IMG/VR virus record: IMGVR_UViG_3300031759_000121
Location: 1 to 27,890 of that record
Strand: one strand, 5' to 3'
From: a virus
DNA length: 27,890 nt
Shown: positions 6,722 through 14,499 of the stretch, piece by piece
How positions within the stretch are numbered: position 1 is the stretch's first letter
How the letters are laid out: every line of letters begins with the position of its first letter
Notes under the pieces: model-generated
The model's database searches: none
Seen by the model: the letters and a program-made list of their open reading frames with translations, nothing else
What the model was told of the DNA's origin: nothing
Position numbers and translations under genes: made by a program

Positions 6722-7401
6722 ACCACTGTAGGTTGTGTTGTATCTAATTTCATTGCCACTCCCAAATTAAAATGTATAAATCTAAAGGGTTTGACTGATG
6801 GATTCTTGAGGAAACTGTGCGGTAACCAAGAATTTGTAAAAATAAATGTGCCAGGTATTGGCAAGAAATTTATCATCGTACTGCCATAGGTAGCTTGAGC
6901 AGGATTAGACTCAGGAAGATTAGAATAGACTTTAGCCGACCTGGGATCATGAAATACAACTCTAGGAGCGTCATCAGGTACGTCTAGAAAATAAAATCCT
7001 GTAATATGGCTGCCGCCGTGTATGTGTTGTTCTTGTCCGGAAAATTTATAGTGTTCTTGTGCCCACAATTCATGGAATATAACTTCCAGCATCTGCATAT
7101 TATAGCCTTGGCTCATTAAAATATTAGATGCCGTGGCTTTGATAAAATTTGTAAAATCAGACAGTCTGGGATCAGCAGACATATTATCGCCCATATAAAC
7201 AGGATAAATCTCGTTTAGTTTAATGCCTTTTTTTGTGCGATTTACATATTCTCTTGATATCTTGTTGATGTCTTTGAGAAAGTCAGTGTGTGTAACACTG
7301 TACACAGCAGAAGTAAAATAATGCCATTCTTTTAGTTCTAACAGATTTTCTGATTCTGCTGGTGTTGTGTTAGTAGTATCTTCACCTATAATTTTAGCCA
7401 T
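6718..7401 (-). CDS. 2OG-Fe(II) oxygenase-like protein
   Basis: This 227-residue protein has the pattern of a phage 2-oxoglutarate/iron-dependent oxygenase of the TIGR02466-like type. Visible elements are 'QHIHGGSHITGFYFLDVPDD' (H126, H128 and H132 as possible metal ligands), 'RVVFHDPR' (147-154), the jelly-roll strand 'INFLPIPGTFIFTNSWLPHSF' with H195 as the likely distal metal ligand, and 'PFRFIHFNLGV' with R207 as the candidate 2-oxoglutarate-binding residue. Members hydroxylate proteins or small molecules; the substrate is unknown here. It lies between the portal and core genes, a position where marine T4-like phages often carry such a gene, so a virion protein might be modified. A GGAG ribosome site precedes the ATG. 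Confidence 0.82.
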   Translation of the reverse strand: MAKIIGEDTTNTTPAESENLLELKEWHYFTSAVYSVTHTDFLKDINKISREYVNRTKKGIKLNEIYPVYMGDNMSADPRLSDFTNFIKATASNILMSQGYNMQMLEVIFHELWAQEHYKFSGQEQHIHGGSHITGFYFLDVPDDAPRVVFHDPRSAKVYSNLPESNPAQATYGSTMINFLPIPGTFIFTNSWLPHSFLKNPSVKPFRFIHFNLGVAMKLDTTQPTVV

Positions 7402-7470
7402 AATATCTCCGATTTAAACAATAATAACAGGTAATTTAAAAAAGATCAAGAAGATAAGGAAGATATTTGG

Positions 7471-10400
7471 TTAAAGTCCGGCCGGGCCACCGCTCGGAGC
7501 TCCTGGTGTTGGTACAACCGCTGGGGCAGGACCTGCTCCAGTATCTACTTCGGCACTGCCCAAATCAGTATTAGTCAAGTCAGTATTCATATCTAAATCA
7601 GATGATAATCCGCCCGGAGTAATGCCCACACTACGAAGACCTTGTCCTTGCTGTGCCTGCATTTGTGGATTGTCGCGTTCTTCTTTCCATAGTGTTTCAT
7701 TTTCTAATATTTCTTCGTCGGACAAACCTAAGAAACGTTTGAGTGTAAATCGTTTGCTGAGATAATTCAATGGTTCTAAAGAAGCAAATGTTGCTACACG
7801 AGCTGTATCCAGCTCAGATTGGCGATAACTGGCAAAATTCTGTGGTTCTGTTAATGTTATGTCAAACAACCCGTTATCAATTTCAAAACCTCTCCATCGC
7901 ATGTACATTTTAAATTCGTCATCTAATTTCTGCATTATTAATTTCTGTAGGCGTTCGCAGTATTTGTTGAATCGAAATTCTTGTATTAATGCTGTACCCA
8001 CACGTCCATCGTTAGTGGCGGCTCCGGAATCATCCGGTCCTGTGGGCAAATAGCTACTAGGCACACGCAGACCTCTAGCCATTTTGTTGTTAAAGTATTT
8101 TAAATCATCAATTTCGCCTAAGTTTGAATTTTTGGTAAACACACCGGCACTTAACGCAAACGTATGATAGCCATGATAAATTTCATCACCGTCGATAGTT
8201 AAAGTACCAACATCCATTGGCTCATCTAAGTATTCAATTTTAGCAATTCGATGGTTGTGAACGCTTTCTTTTTTACGGAAATCAGACCAGCTAGTATAGC
8301 CATACTGTTTAACCATACTAGTCAGTCCTGTTGCTGTAAATCCTTTGTCTATACTCCAATTGCGAACTTTTTTATCTTTGTTTAATATTGCCAATTCATT
8401 AACGATGTTGATATTTTTATTCAGTTCATCGATAATATCATTAACAGTTATTTCGTGCGTAGTTTTGTCTTTAACCATATCGATCACACGCTTAAGCATA
8501 CTGTGAGAATATGACACTGATTGCAATTCTTTCATATTGCTACGACGTTTTTCGTTGTTTTTCCAATCTTTTAGGTTACGGTCAGATACAAATTTACTAC
8601 GTTCTTCTCTTAGCTCACTAGTCCAACCAGCTTTTTGTTGTTCACATACCCATTGACGATATTCTTCATCTTTGGCCATTTTTTCTAGTTTTGTTTTGTT
8701 TGCTATTTTAAATGCAGCTCTACTGTTAGCGGTCCGGATTGCCTTTGAATCATCATCTAATGATTCAAAGTACTTTTTAAGTCCAGCTGCCTTATTCTCA
8801 TTTAATTCTACTAGTTCTTCTTCTGTTAATGAACTATACCAATTTGTAAATCTTTCACCAACAGTTTTACAATATTTTTCATATTCTGCTAGATTATTAT
8901 CTTTAAGATTTTGTAATCTACGTTTTGCGGCTAGTGTACCCAACTGTTGAGATTCTTTAGAAAATCCATGATGTTGATGTAGTTTTTGATGGTCGTGCCA
9001 TGCCATCCAGCATAAATTTTCCGGGCTGTTATCATGCCTGTTAAAATTTACATGATGTCTGACATCATATTTGCCATCACTGTATTCTTCGTTAAATATT
9101 TTATATTTTACTAACGTATCTTTAAACTCATCTGCTACCATTCGATGAGTATATTTCCATTGTTTACTACTATTATCAAAGTATTCTTCATATCCATCGA
9201 GTTTAGTGTCACAAACTTCTTTTTTACGATATAATGGAATTAAACTATCACCAACTGTCAGTTCATCAGCACGTTTGAATTCTACATCATACTGGGGAAA
9301 TTTATGATCTGGTGTACATATAATAGATTCACCATTGTCTAAAGTAATCTTTAAAACTTGTGCTTGCCGTTGCGTCATGCCAGCCCAAGATACTAATCCT
9401 GGTACAACTTTGCCTGTTATAGGTTCACAACTATAAACCCAAAGCGTTTTACCTTCTGCTAATTCATCAGATACTTGTGCTATAGTAAGTTCTCTACCAT
9501 CTAACAATGACACACTAGTGTCCATACTAAAACATCCACCTGGCAATACTTCAATACTACTTCCTCTACCATCTGAAGTTTGCGGGAAAAAGTAATCTTC
9601 ATTTACAGACAACGCATTATAACTAGCGTCCATCATATTAGCCCCGCCGCCTGATATAGTTGGTATTCTGCGCTGATGCATTTCATTTTTAACACGTTCC
9701 ACAAACGCCATAGCCATATGGCTGGGCATGTTACCCACATCTATCTTGAACAAACGTCGTTCTGGGGCACGTTGTACACGATATATCAATATAGAATCTT
9801 CTAGTAGCTCTTTTTGTTTGTAAACTTTATAGATATTTTCCAGTATACTTTGTCCAAACGGCCAAAAATAATCTAATCCCTCGTTTAAACTCAAATGTAC
9901 CACATGTTTAGAGTCAATACATGATTCATTCATAGCTTGTGTAAAGCGGCTGTTACCCACACCGCCTCCGCCGCCACCACCAGATCCACCGTTAGGTGCG
10001 TTGTAATTATTTCCCGTAGTAACCGAACCAGTGCTACGACTCACATAGTAGTCTGATGTAGTCTTGGCTGCCATGCTCATATTCTGAAAGTTAGGATTTA
10101 TATCGCGTATGATATACTGCTCAGGACGTTTGCCTTCGCTTTCATTAACTATGATACGTGCTACTTTAATCATGTCTACCCAATACATTTCAAATGTCTC
10201 GGGATCACGCACAAACACTTGATCCCCATATTTAATAGTGTTTCGAAACAGTTTAAATATACGTTGATCCAGCTTGTTTAATTTAGTCCATTGCTGTAAC
10301 TGTTTTTTTATTATTTCAATTTCATGATCAGTGGGTTTATTTGTAAATTTAATATCAAAAGGAGTGCCATTGTCGCTGTTTTGCTGTGTGCTAAATTCTG

Positions 10401-10704
10401 CGATAATGTCTAAACAAGCATTGACTTCTGAATCACAATCCATGTTTTCATACTGATTGTAGCGTTCTAATCTATTTGGATGTCCAGAATATACTTCGGG
10501 TAATCTAGACGCATAGTTTCTAAAAGCAAATTCATTGCGACTACCTGACTCAAAATCTCCGCTGTTGCGATTGTACCCAGGCAATCCAAAATTATTTTTG
10601 CCAGATATAGGACTCAGTTGTCCCAATTGATTAACGTCAGCAACTTTGAAGTACTTTCTCCAAGAACCCCCGTTGCGACTGTTGTGTCCGTCATTAGTAG
10701 CCAT
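7471..10704 (-). CDS. 20: Portal protein gp20, interrupted by an HNH intein
   Basis: The 1077-residue precursor contains the T4-type portal vertex protein, split by an in-frame intein (residues 391-859). Joining the flanks gives a portal of 608 residues. The N-extein shows family features: 'ENMDCDSEVNACLDIIAEF', 'FRNTIKYGDQVFVRD', 'HLSLNEGLDYFWPFGQSILENIYKVYKQKELLEDSILIYRVQRAPERRLFKIDVGNMP'. It ends 'SSIEVLPGG'. The C-extein continues 'SNLGEIDDLKYFNNKMARGLRVPSSYLP', the equivalent of the conserved LPGG-NLGEIDD segment of gp20. A glycine-rich run lies near residues 240-250. The portal forms the dodecameric ring through which DNA is packaged and to which the neck attaches, so infection should depend on splicing. 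GCTAAATA stands directly before the ATG. Confidence 0.96.
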   Translation of the reverse strand: MATNDGHNSRNGGSWRKYFKVADVNQLGQLSPISGKNNFGLPGYNRNSGDFESGSRNEFAFRNYASRLPEVYSGHPNRLERYNQYENMDCDSEVNACLDIIAEFSTQQNSDNGTPFDIKFTNKPTDHEIEIIKKQLQQWTKLNKLDQRIFKLFRNTIKYGDQVFVRDPETFEMYWVDMIKVARIIVNESEGKRPEQYIIRDINPNFQNMSMAAKTTSDYYVSRSTGSVTTGNNYNAPNGGSGGGGGGGVGNSRFTQAMNESCIDSKHVVHLSLNEGLDYFWPFGQSILENIYKVYKQKELLEDSILIYRVQRAPERRLFKIDVGNMPSHMAMAFVERVKNEMHQRRIPTISGGGANMMDASYNALSVNEDYFFPQTSDGRGSSIEVLPGGCFSMDTSVSLLDGRELTIAQVSDELAEGKTLWVYSCEPITGKVVPGLVSWAGMTQRQAQVLKITLDNGESIICTPDHKFPQYDVEFKRADELTVGDSLIPLYRKKEVCDTKLDGYEEYFDNSSKQWKYTHRMVADEFKDTLVKYKIFNEEYSDGKYDVRHHVNFNRHDNSPENLCWMAWHDHQKLHQHHGFSKESQQLGTLAAKRRLQNLKDNNLAEYEKYCKTVGERFTNWYSSLTEEELVELNENKAAGLKKYFESLDDDSKAIRTANSRAAFKIANKTKLEKMAKDEEYRQWVCEQQKAGWTSELREERSKFVSDRNLKDWKNNEKRRSNMKELQSVSYSHSMLKRVIDMVKDKTTHEITVNDIIDELNKNINIVNELAILNKDKKVRNWSIDKGFTATGLTSMVKQYGYTSWSDFRKKESVHNHRIAKIEYLDEPMDVGTLTIDGDEIYHGYHTFALSAGVFTKNSNLGEIDDLKYFNNKMARGLRVPSSYLPTGPDDSGAATNDGRVGTALIQEFRFNKYCERLQKLIMQKLDDEFKMYMRWRGFEIDNGLFDITLTEPQNFASYRQSELDTARVATFASLEPLNYLSKRFTLKRFLGLSDEEILENETLWKEERDNPQMQAQQGQGLRSVGITPGGLSSDLDMNTDLTNTDLGSAEVDTGAGPAPAVVPTPGAPSGGPAGL
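8128..9534 (-). mobile_element. Intein with HNH homing endonuclease inside gp20
   Basis: This 469-residue insert starts at Cys (codon 9532-9534, after ...VLPGG) and ends with Asn (codon 8128-8130), followed by extein Ser. Splicing motifs are visible: block A 'CFSMDTSVSLLDGREL', block B 'GESIICTPDHKF' (TxxH), and a C-terminal block 'MDVGTLTIDG' and 'HTFALSAGVFTKN'. The penultimate residue is Lys, not the usual His. The middle contains an HNH nuclease signature around intein residues 158-186 (VRHHVNFNRHDNSPENL, then WHDHQKLH), followed by a long helical basic region that probably binds DNA. The insertion site is a highly conserved portal segment, as expected for a homing intein. The insert looks more AT-rich than the exteins by eye. 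Boundaries rest on motif reading and restoration of the portal sequence. Confidence 0.93.
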
Positions 10705-10710
10705 AGATAG

Positions 10711-10718
10711 TATTTAGC
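10711..10718 (-). promoter_or_regulatory. Candidate late promoter, GCTAAATA, before gp20
   Basis: GCTAAATA followed by C lies six bases before the portal ATG, in the 17-base gap after the tape-measure-like gene. It is the same nonamer as at 6458-6465. The TAAATA core matches the T4 late promoter, but so short a distance to the ATG would leave almost no leader. Confidence 0.4.
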
Positions 10719-10721
10719 TTG

Positions 10722-13187
10722 TTAGCTTTGTCGTTGTAATATCTTGTTGTTTATACTGTTGGCTTTTTCCATAGTACGCACTATAGCGTCCAATTTATTT
10801 AACTGCATAGCCATCATGTTCATTTGCTCAGAAGATCCAGTATTTTGTGTCATCTGAACTGGTATATTTCTTCCATCTGGCAATGGTACCACAGCTTCGG
10901 TGTTGTGTAACATAGCAGTATAGCCGCTTTTTGGTCCGCTTAGTATTCCGCCAACCTCGGCTGTGGGCATATTATTAGCAAAAGCCGAAGCATATTGTGT
11001 TCGTTTATCTGTTTCTTCTTTTCCACCTGCATACCCTACAGCTTTTCCAGTTTGTTTTATATCGCTTAAATCATATTTCTTCGAAGCTTCTTTGAAATAA
11101 GCCACGGCAATTTTTTCAGCAACTTCGGGATCATTCGCTAGATCCGGATCTTTTACCAAATCAACCCCAATCAACTTACTAAATTTTGAATAATTGTCTT
11201 TTCCAGTAAGTTGTATAAGTCCTCGGCCACGATATTTGTATCCCTCGTCACCGGCATTGCCCATTCTTCCGCCGTAAATGAAATTACCAATCGCCTCTGG
11301 ACCCTGTGCTGCCAGGGCATCTGCCTCGTCTTGTGATTTAAATTTTTTCGGAAACAATTTCATCAATGTTTTACCGGAATAATTTAAATTTTCTGACTGG
11401 GGTTTGAAATTACTTTCTGCTTTTATTTGAGCTAAAATATTTGCCTGCGATTGATTATCTGTTATACCCGAAGCTGACAACAGTTTTACTATGTCGCCTG
11501 GATTTACAGAAGCAGGCTTCCCTCCTGCCGCTGGTTTAAGAGTTGCAGCAGGTGCTGGTGCTGGGGCTGGCGATGGGGCTGGTGCTGGTGCTGGCGATGG
11601 TGCTGGTGCTGGGGCAGGTGCTGGTGCCGGGGCTGGTTTGGGTTTTGCCAGAGGTGCCTCTTGCGGCCCACTGCCTGACACAATATTACCCATTTCGTCA
11701 TATTGAGTTTCCCCCAGCGCCGTTTCTGCTTTAGTAAGAGCGGGGGCTGGTTCTCCCAGTTTACCCAAAGCCTTTGCTGCCGACATTGCGGCATTTGCCA
11801 CAGCTACCATGCCTGTTTGTACAGCTTTTTCGGCAGTTTGAGTAAGCTTACGCTGAGCCATACTTGCCGCCACTGCCACAGCCGTTTCTTTATCTGCGCC
11901 TGCTTTTTGTTTATCCTGCTGATCTTTGGCATCTTTTATATTTTGTGCCATGGAAGTACCTGCTGTAGAAGCAAATTTTACTAAAACGCCCTGAGAAGTA
12001 ATAATCGAATCAGATAATCCAGCACCGGCTAATCCGACTGTATCATTAAGAGTTTTTCTAGAATCTTTGGCTGCCAAATCCATGGCCACACCCATGTCTC
12101 GGCCACCTTTTTGTATATACGACGCTGTTTCTGGCAAAGATCTAGCTATTTTTTGATATTCAGGATTATTAACTGCTCCAGAAAGCAACAATGTCATCTG
12201 ATCTGCAGCTTCTTGTCCACCTTTACCAAAAGCGGCATTTATCAATTCTGTATTTCTAGCCAATTCTTCTTTGGCGGCTATATCCCCAGCATCTGCTCTT
12301 TGTTGTAACTGGAAGGCCTTGCTGGCATATTGTTGTGTGGCCAATGCTTTTTCTTGTACAGAATTTTGTTGATCTGCTGACAAACCAGTTAGTTTTGTCA
12401 ATCGGTCTTGTTGTTCTATATAAGCTTCGGCACTGGCTGCCATCTGTTCTGCTGTTTGTTTTTGAGAAGATCCGCTTAACTGTTGTATTTTGACATAGCC
12501 CGCCATACCTCGATTAATATCATCTACGGTCATGCCCATGCGTTGGAATTGCTCGCCAACACCACTTTCTGCTATACTTTTAGATGCCGCGGCAAATTGT
12601 TTTGCTCCTTGCGCTGCCGTACCTCCTAATGTTGACAAATTAGAGGAATTTTCTTTCATCAAAGCACCCATTTTACCAATCTCACCCATGGTATAACCCA
12701 TGCTTTGTAGATTTTCAAATGTGTCCTGCATGCCAGTAGCTAGTCCGCTACGACTTATGTCTCTATAGCCATCTAATAGTTCTTGACCCTGTTTGATTGC
12801 GGCTTTGGCAAATTCAGTAACAGCCCCAACAGCGAAAACCAAAGCTTTGCCCAACAGTCCCACAGGACCAAGAGCTAAGGTCAATGCGGCACCAGCAGCA
12901 TCGGCAGCTGAACCAAATTCCGATACACTATTACCGCCAGATGCTAATGATTTAGCCAAACCCAACGTAGATGAACCTAAATCAGCTTTGGCTTTTTTCA
13001 TAGCCTCAGTATAGCCTAATATGCCTTTTTTAGCGTCTGCTAATGCGGTTTCATAGGCTTTTGATGCGGACAAATATTGTGCGGAGCTTTTTCCATGAGA
13101 CGCCGCAAAGCGAGTCATATCTTCGGCAGCATTTTCTAAAGCTATACGTAAATCGTCGGAAATTTTCGGGTCAAATTCTTCAGCCAT
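10722..13187 (-). CDS. Tape-measure-like tail protein fused to a GH19-type muralytic domain
   Basis: This 821-residue protein has four parts. Residues 1-510 are helical and Ala/Gln-rich, with a hydrophobic segment near 98-130, as in tail tape-measure proteins. Residues 512-549 are an almost pure Ala-Pro linker. Residues about 565-735 form a GH19-like peptidoglycan or chitin hydrolase: 'QIKAESNFKPQSENLNYSGKTLMKLFPKKF' carries the candidate catalytic E591 and E599, followed by 'GNFIYGGRMGNAGDEGYKYRGRGLIQLTGKDNYSKF'. Residues 742-780 match a C-terminal element common in tape-measure proteins ('VGGILSGPKSGYTAMLHNTEAVVPLPDGRNIPV'). It probably acts in the tail, cutting the cell wall during DNA entry. 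It replaces neither a free endolysin nor a T4 gp29 that I can recognise. It is the first leftward gene, only 26 bases from the divergent gp26-like gene. Confidence 0.85.
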   Translation of the reverse strand: MAEEFDPKISDDLRIALENAAEDMTRFAASHGKSSAQYLSASKAYETALADAKKGILGYTEAMKKAKADLGSSTLGLAKSLASGGNSVSEFGSAADAAGAALTLALGPVGLLGKALVFAVGAVTEFAKAAIKQGQELLDGYRDISRSGLATGMQDTFENLQSMGYTMGEIGKMGALMKENSSNLSTLGGTAAQGAKQFAAASKSIAESGVGEQFQRMGMTVDDINRGMAGYVKIQQLSGSSQKQTAEQMAASAEAYIEQQDRLTKLTGLSADQQNSVQEKALATQQYASKAFQLQQRADAGDIAAKEELARNTELINAAFGKGGQEAADQMTLLLSGAVNNPEYQKIARSLPETASYIQKGGRDMGVAMDLAAKDSRKTLNDTVGLAGAGLSDSIITSQGVLVKFASTAGTSMAQNIKDAKDQQDKQKAGADKETAVAVAASMAQRKLTQTAEKAVQTGMVAVANAAMSAAKALGKLGEPAPALTKAETALGETQYDEMGNIVSGSGPQEAPLAKPKPAPAPAPAPAPAPSPAPAPAPSPAPAPAPAATLKPAAGGKPASVNPGDIVKLLSASGITDNQSQANILAQIKAESNFKPQSENLNYSGKTLMKLFPKKFKSQDEADALAAQGPEAIGNFIYGGRMGNAGDEGYKYRGRGLIQLTGKDNYSKFSKLIGVDLVKDPDLANDPEVAEKIAVAYFKEASKKYDLSDIKQTGKAVGYAGGKEETDKRTQYASAFANNMPTAEVGGILSGPKSGYTAMLHNTEAVVPLPDGRNIPVQMTQNTGSSEQMNMMAMQLNKLDAIVRTMEKANSINNKILQRQS
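11541..11642 (-). repeat. Ala-Pro-coding low-complexity repeat
   Basis: About 100 bases of near-perfect GGTGCT hexamers (plus-strand reading) encode alternating Ala and Pro, with occasional Ser, at residues 516-549 of the tape-measure-like protein. It forms a stiff, extended linker before the GH19 domain. The pattern creates long spurious open frames in other phases. Its copy number may vary by slippage. Confidence 0.9.
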
Positions 13188-13213
13188 AACTATACTTATC
13201 CAAGGAAAACCAT

Positions 13214-14053
13214 ATGAACTCTAATAACCCATTGAAACAATATTTTAGACAGCCTGCTGTGTATATCAAATTACCCAGTCAAGGCAATTACTATCCAGCA
13301 GGCACATTAGAAATGCCAGAAAATAAAGAATTGCCAGTATACCCTATGACTGCCATAGATGAAATAACCTATCGTACCCCCGATGCGTTACTCAGCGGAC
13401 AAGCAGTGATCAATGTGATTCAAAGCTGCGTCCCAAATATAAAAAATGCTTGGTTTATTCCGTCCATAGATGTGGACACTATATTGATAGGCATAAGATT
13501 AGCTAGTTATGGACACGAAATGGACTTTACTACCAGTTGTCCAGGATGTAACACTACCAAAGACTACGGAGTAGACCTACGCAGAACTTTGGATAGTATT
13601 CAAGCTCCTGATTATAGTCAACCTATCATACAGGGCGATATTGAAATATATTTCAAACCCATGACTTACAAAAATCTTTCGGATAATAATAAAATGCAGT
13701 TTGATGATCAACGCACGTTAAACTCTCTAAATATCAGTTCGGCAGATGATGTCACTAAGATATCAGCCATAGCAGATGCCATCAAAAAAATGACCGAAAT
13801 GACAGTGATAGCTCTAGCACAAAGCATAGTTACCATAAAGACACCCACGGCTATAGTAAACGAACCAGAATACATAACAGAATTCATGATAAATTGTGAC
13901 AGAACCATGTTCAATCGCATACAAAATTATGTTATTGAAAAGAAAACCATGGCAGAGATGCAGCCTTTGGAAATAACCTGCGATCAATGTCAGCATACTT
14001 ACAAGCAACCACTCACACTGGATATGTCAAATTTTTTCGAGCGCGCCTCCTAA
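13214..14053 (+). CDS. 26: Baseplate hub protein gp26-like
   Basis: This 279-residue protein matches the gp26-type baseplate hub subunits of T4-like phages. The N-terminal part reads 'VYIKLPSQGNYYPAGTLEMP', then 'ITYRTPDALLSGQAVINVIQSCVPNIKNAWFIPSIDVDTILIGIRLASYGHEM'. Two cysteine pairs (C109/C112 as CPGC, C256/C259 as CDQC) probably bind one zinc ion, as in relatives. The C-terminal region holds 'EYITEFMINCDRTMFNRIQNYV'. Its role is hub assembly on the baseplate. An AAGGA ribosome site (AAGGAAAACCAT before ATG) is well placed. It is divergent from the tape-measure-like gene by 26 bases and is followed after two bases by gp51, the usual partner. Confidence 0.9.
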   Translation: MNSNNPLKQYFRQPAVYIKLPSQGNYYPAGTLEMPENKELPVYPMTAIDEITYRTPDALLSGQAVINVIQSCVPNIKNAWFIPSIDVDTILIGIRLASYGHEMDFTTSCPGCNTTKDYGVDLRRTLDSIQAPDYSQPIIQGDIEIYFKPMTYKNLSDNNKMQFDDQRTLNSLNISSADDVTKISAIADAIKKMTEMTVIALAQSIVTIKTPTAIVNEPEYITEFMINCDRTMFNRIQNYVIEKKTMAEMQPLEITCDQCQHTYKQPLTLDMSNFFERAS

Positions 14054-14055
14054 CT

Positions 14056-14268
14056 ATGACCAACGAACAGATCTCAGAATACATAGATGATCTGGATAAA
14101 GAATCAGATGCGATAAGGACGGAGGCGTTACGTATGTGTTGGTACATGCGGGGTGGAATTACCTATGATGATGCCATGCAGCTCAGTAACTCAGAAAAAC
14201 AATTGATATCAAAGATTATTGATGAAAACTTAGAAACGACGAAAAAAACAGGACTTAACTTTTTTTAA
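14056..14268 (+). CDS. 51: Baseplate hub assembly protein gp51-like
   Basis: This gene encodes 70 residues from the ATG two bases after the gp26 stop codon; a longer in-frame reading overlaps gp26 and is not supported. The sequence is acidic at the start (ISEYIDDLDKESDAIRTEALRMCWYMRGGITYDDAMQLS) and ends 'ISKIIDENLETTKKTGLNFF'. The 'MRGG..YD.AM.LS...K..I..II.ENLE.TKK.G..FF' pattern fits the small gp51 proteins found directly after gp26 in marine T4-like phages. T4 gp51 itself is much larger (about 249 residues). In T4, gp51 is needed for hub assembly but is not part of the finished virion. Translation is probably coupled to gp26. Confidence 0.8.
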   Translation: MTNEQISEYIDDLDKESDAIRTEALRMCWYMRGGITYDDAMQLSNSEKQLISKIIDENLETTKKTGLNFF

Positions 14269-14399
14269 AAATATTAAACTTTATTAATAGAAGTATGAAA
14301 AATACATTTATTCAAAACAAAAGATGTGCGAGTCTAAATCAGAAGAACATAAAGACAATATGTTTGAAACCTCTAAAGACATACCAGCAATCAAGTAGA
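14269..14399. other. Spacer after gp51 without a convincing gene
   Basis: This very AT-rich stretch contains only short frames: 45 codons (14295-14432) and 24 codons (14324-14398) on the plus strand, neither with a ribosome site. I see no promoter or hairpin strong enough to list. It leads into the structured region at 14400. Confidence 0.6.
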
Positions 14400-14445
14400 C
14401 AAAAGCTAAAAACAAATTTGTTAAAGAGTTAATTTGAATAATATT

Positions 14446-14467
14446 AAAAGATTAGCTACGCTAATCT
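14446..14467 (-). terminator. Possible leftward terminator
   Basis: On the minus strand, AGATTAGC-GTA-GCTAATCT forms an eight-base-pair hairpin followed by only a few T residues. It is the first hairpin-plus-T signal met after the GIY-YIG gene and the structured region. The short T-run makes it a weak candidate. Confidence 0.4.
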
Positions 14468-14499
14468 AAGATCTCGTTTGCACTCGATCTTATTTTTTT
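14467..14499 (+). terminator. Rho-independent terminator for the gp26-gp51 transcript
   Basis: TAAGATC and GATCTTA form a seven-base-pair stem with a 12-base loop, followed immediately by seven T residues on the plus strand. It lies about 200 bases after the gp51 stop codon. It shares bases with the leftward hairpin at 14446-14467, making a compact convergent terminator. Confidence 0.7.

Noticed and set aside
11491-11794. Several open frames antisense or out of phase in the Ala-Pro repeat
   Set aside because: The GGTGCT-type repeat keeps all phases open; only the tape-measure frame has flanking coding sense.
13987-14055. N-terminal extension of gp51 inside gp26
   Set aside because: The shorter ATG two bases after the gp26 stop codon fits the small gp51 family and normal coupling.
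14324-14398. Rightward 24-codon frame (starts MCESKSEEHKDN)
   Set aside because: The composition is protein-like, but it is too short and has no Shine-Dalgarno sequence.
14295-14432. Small rightward frame of 45 codons after gp51
   Set aside because: It is Lys/Gln-rich with no ribosome site and runs into the inverted-repeat structure; chance in AT-rich DNA is more likely.
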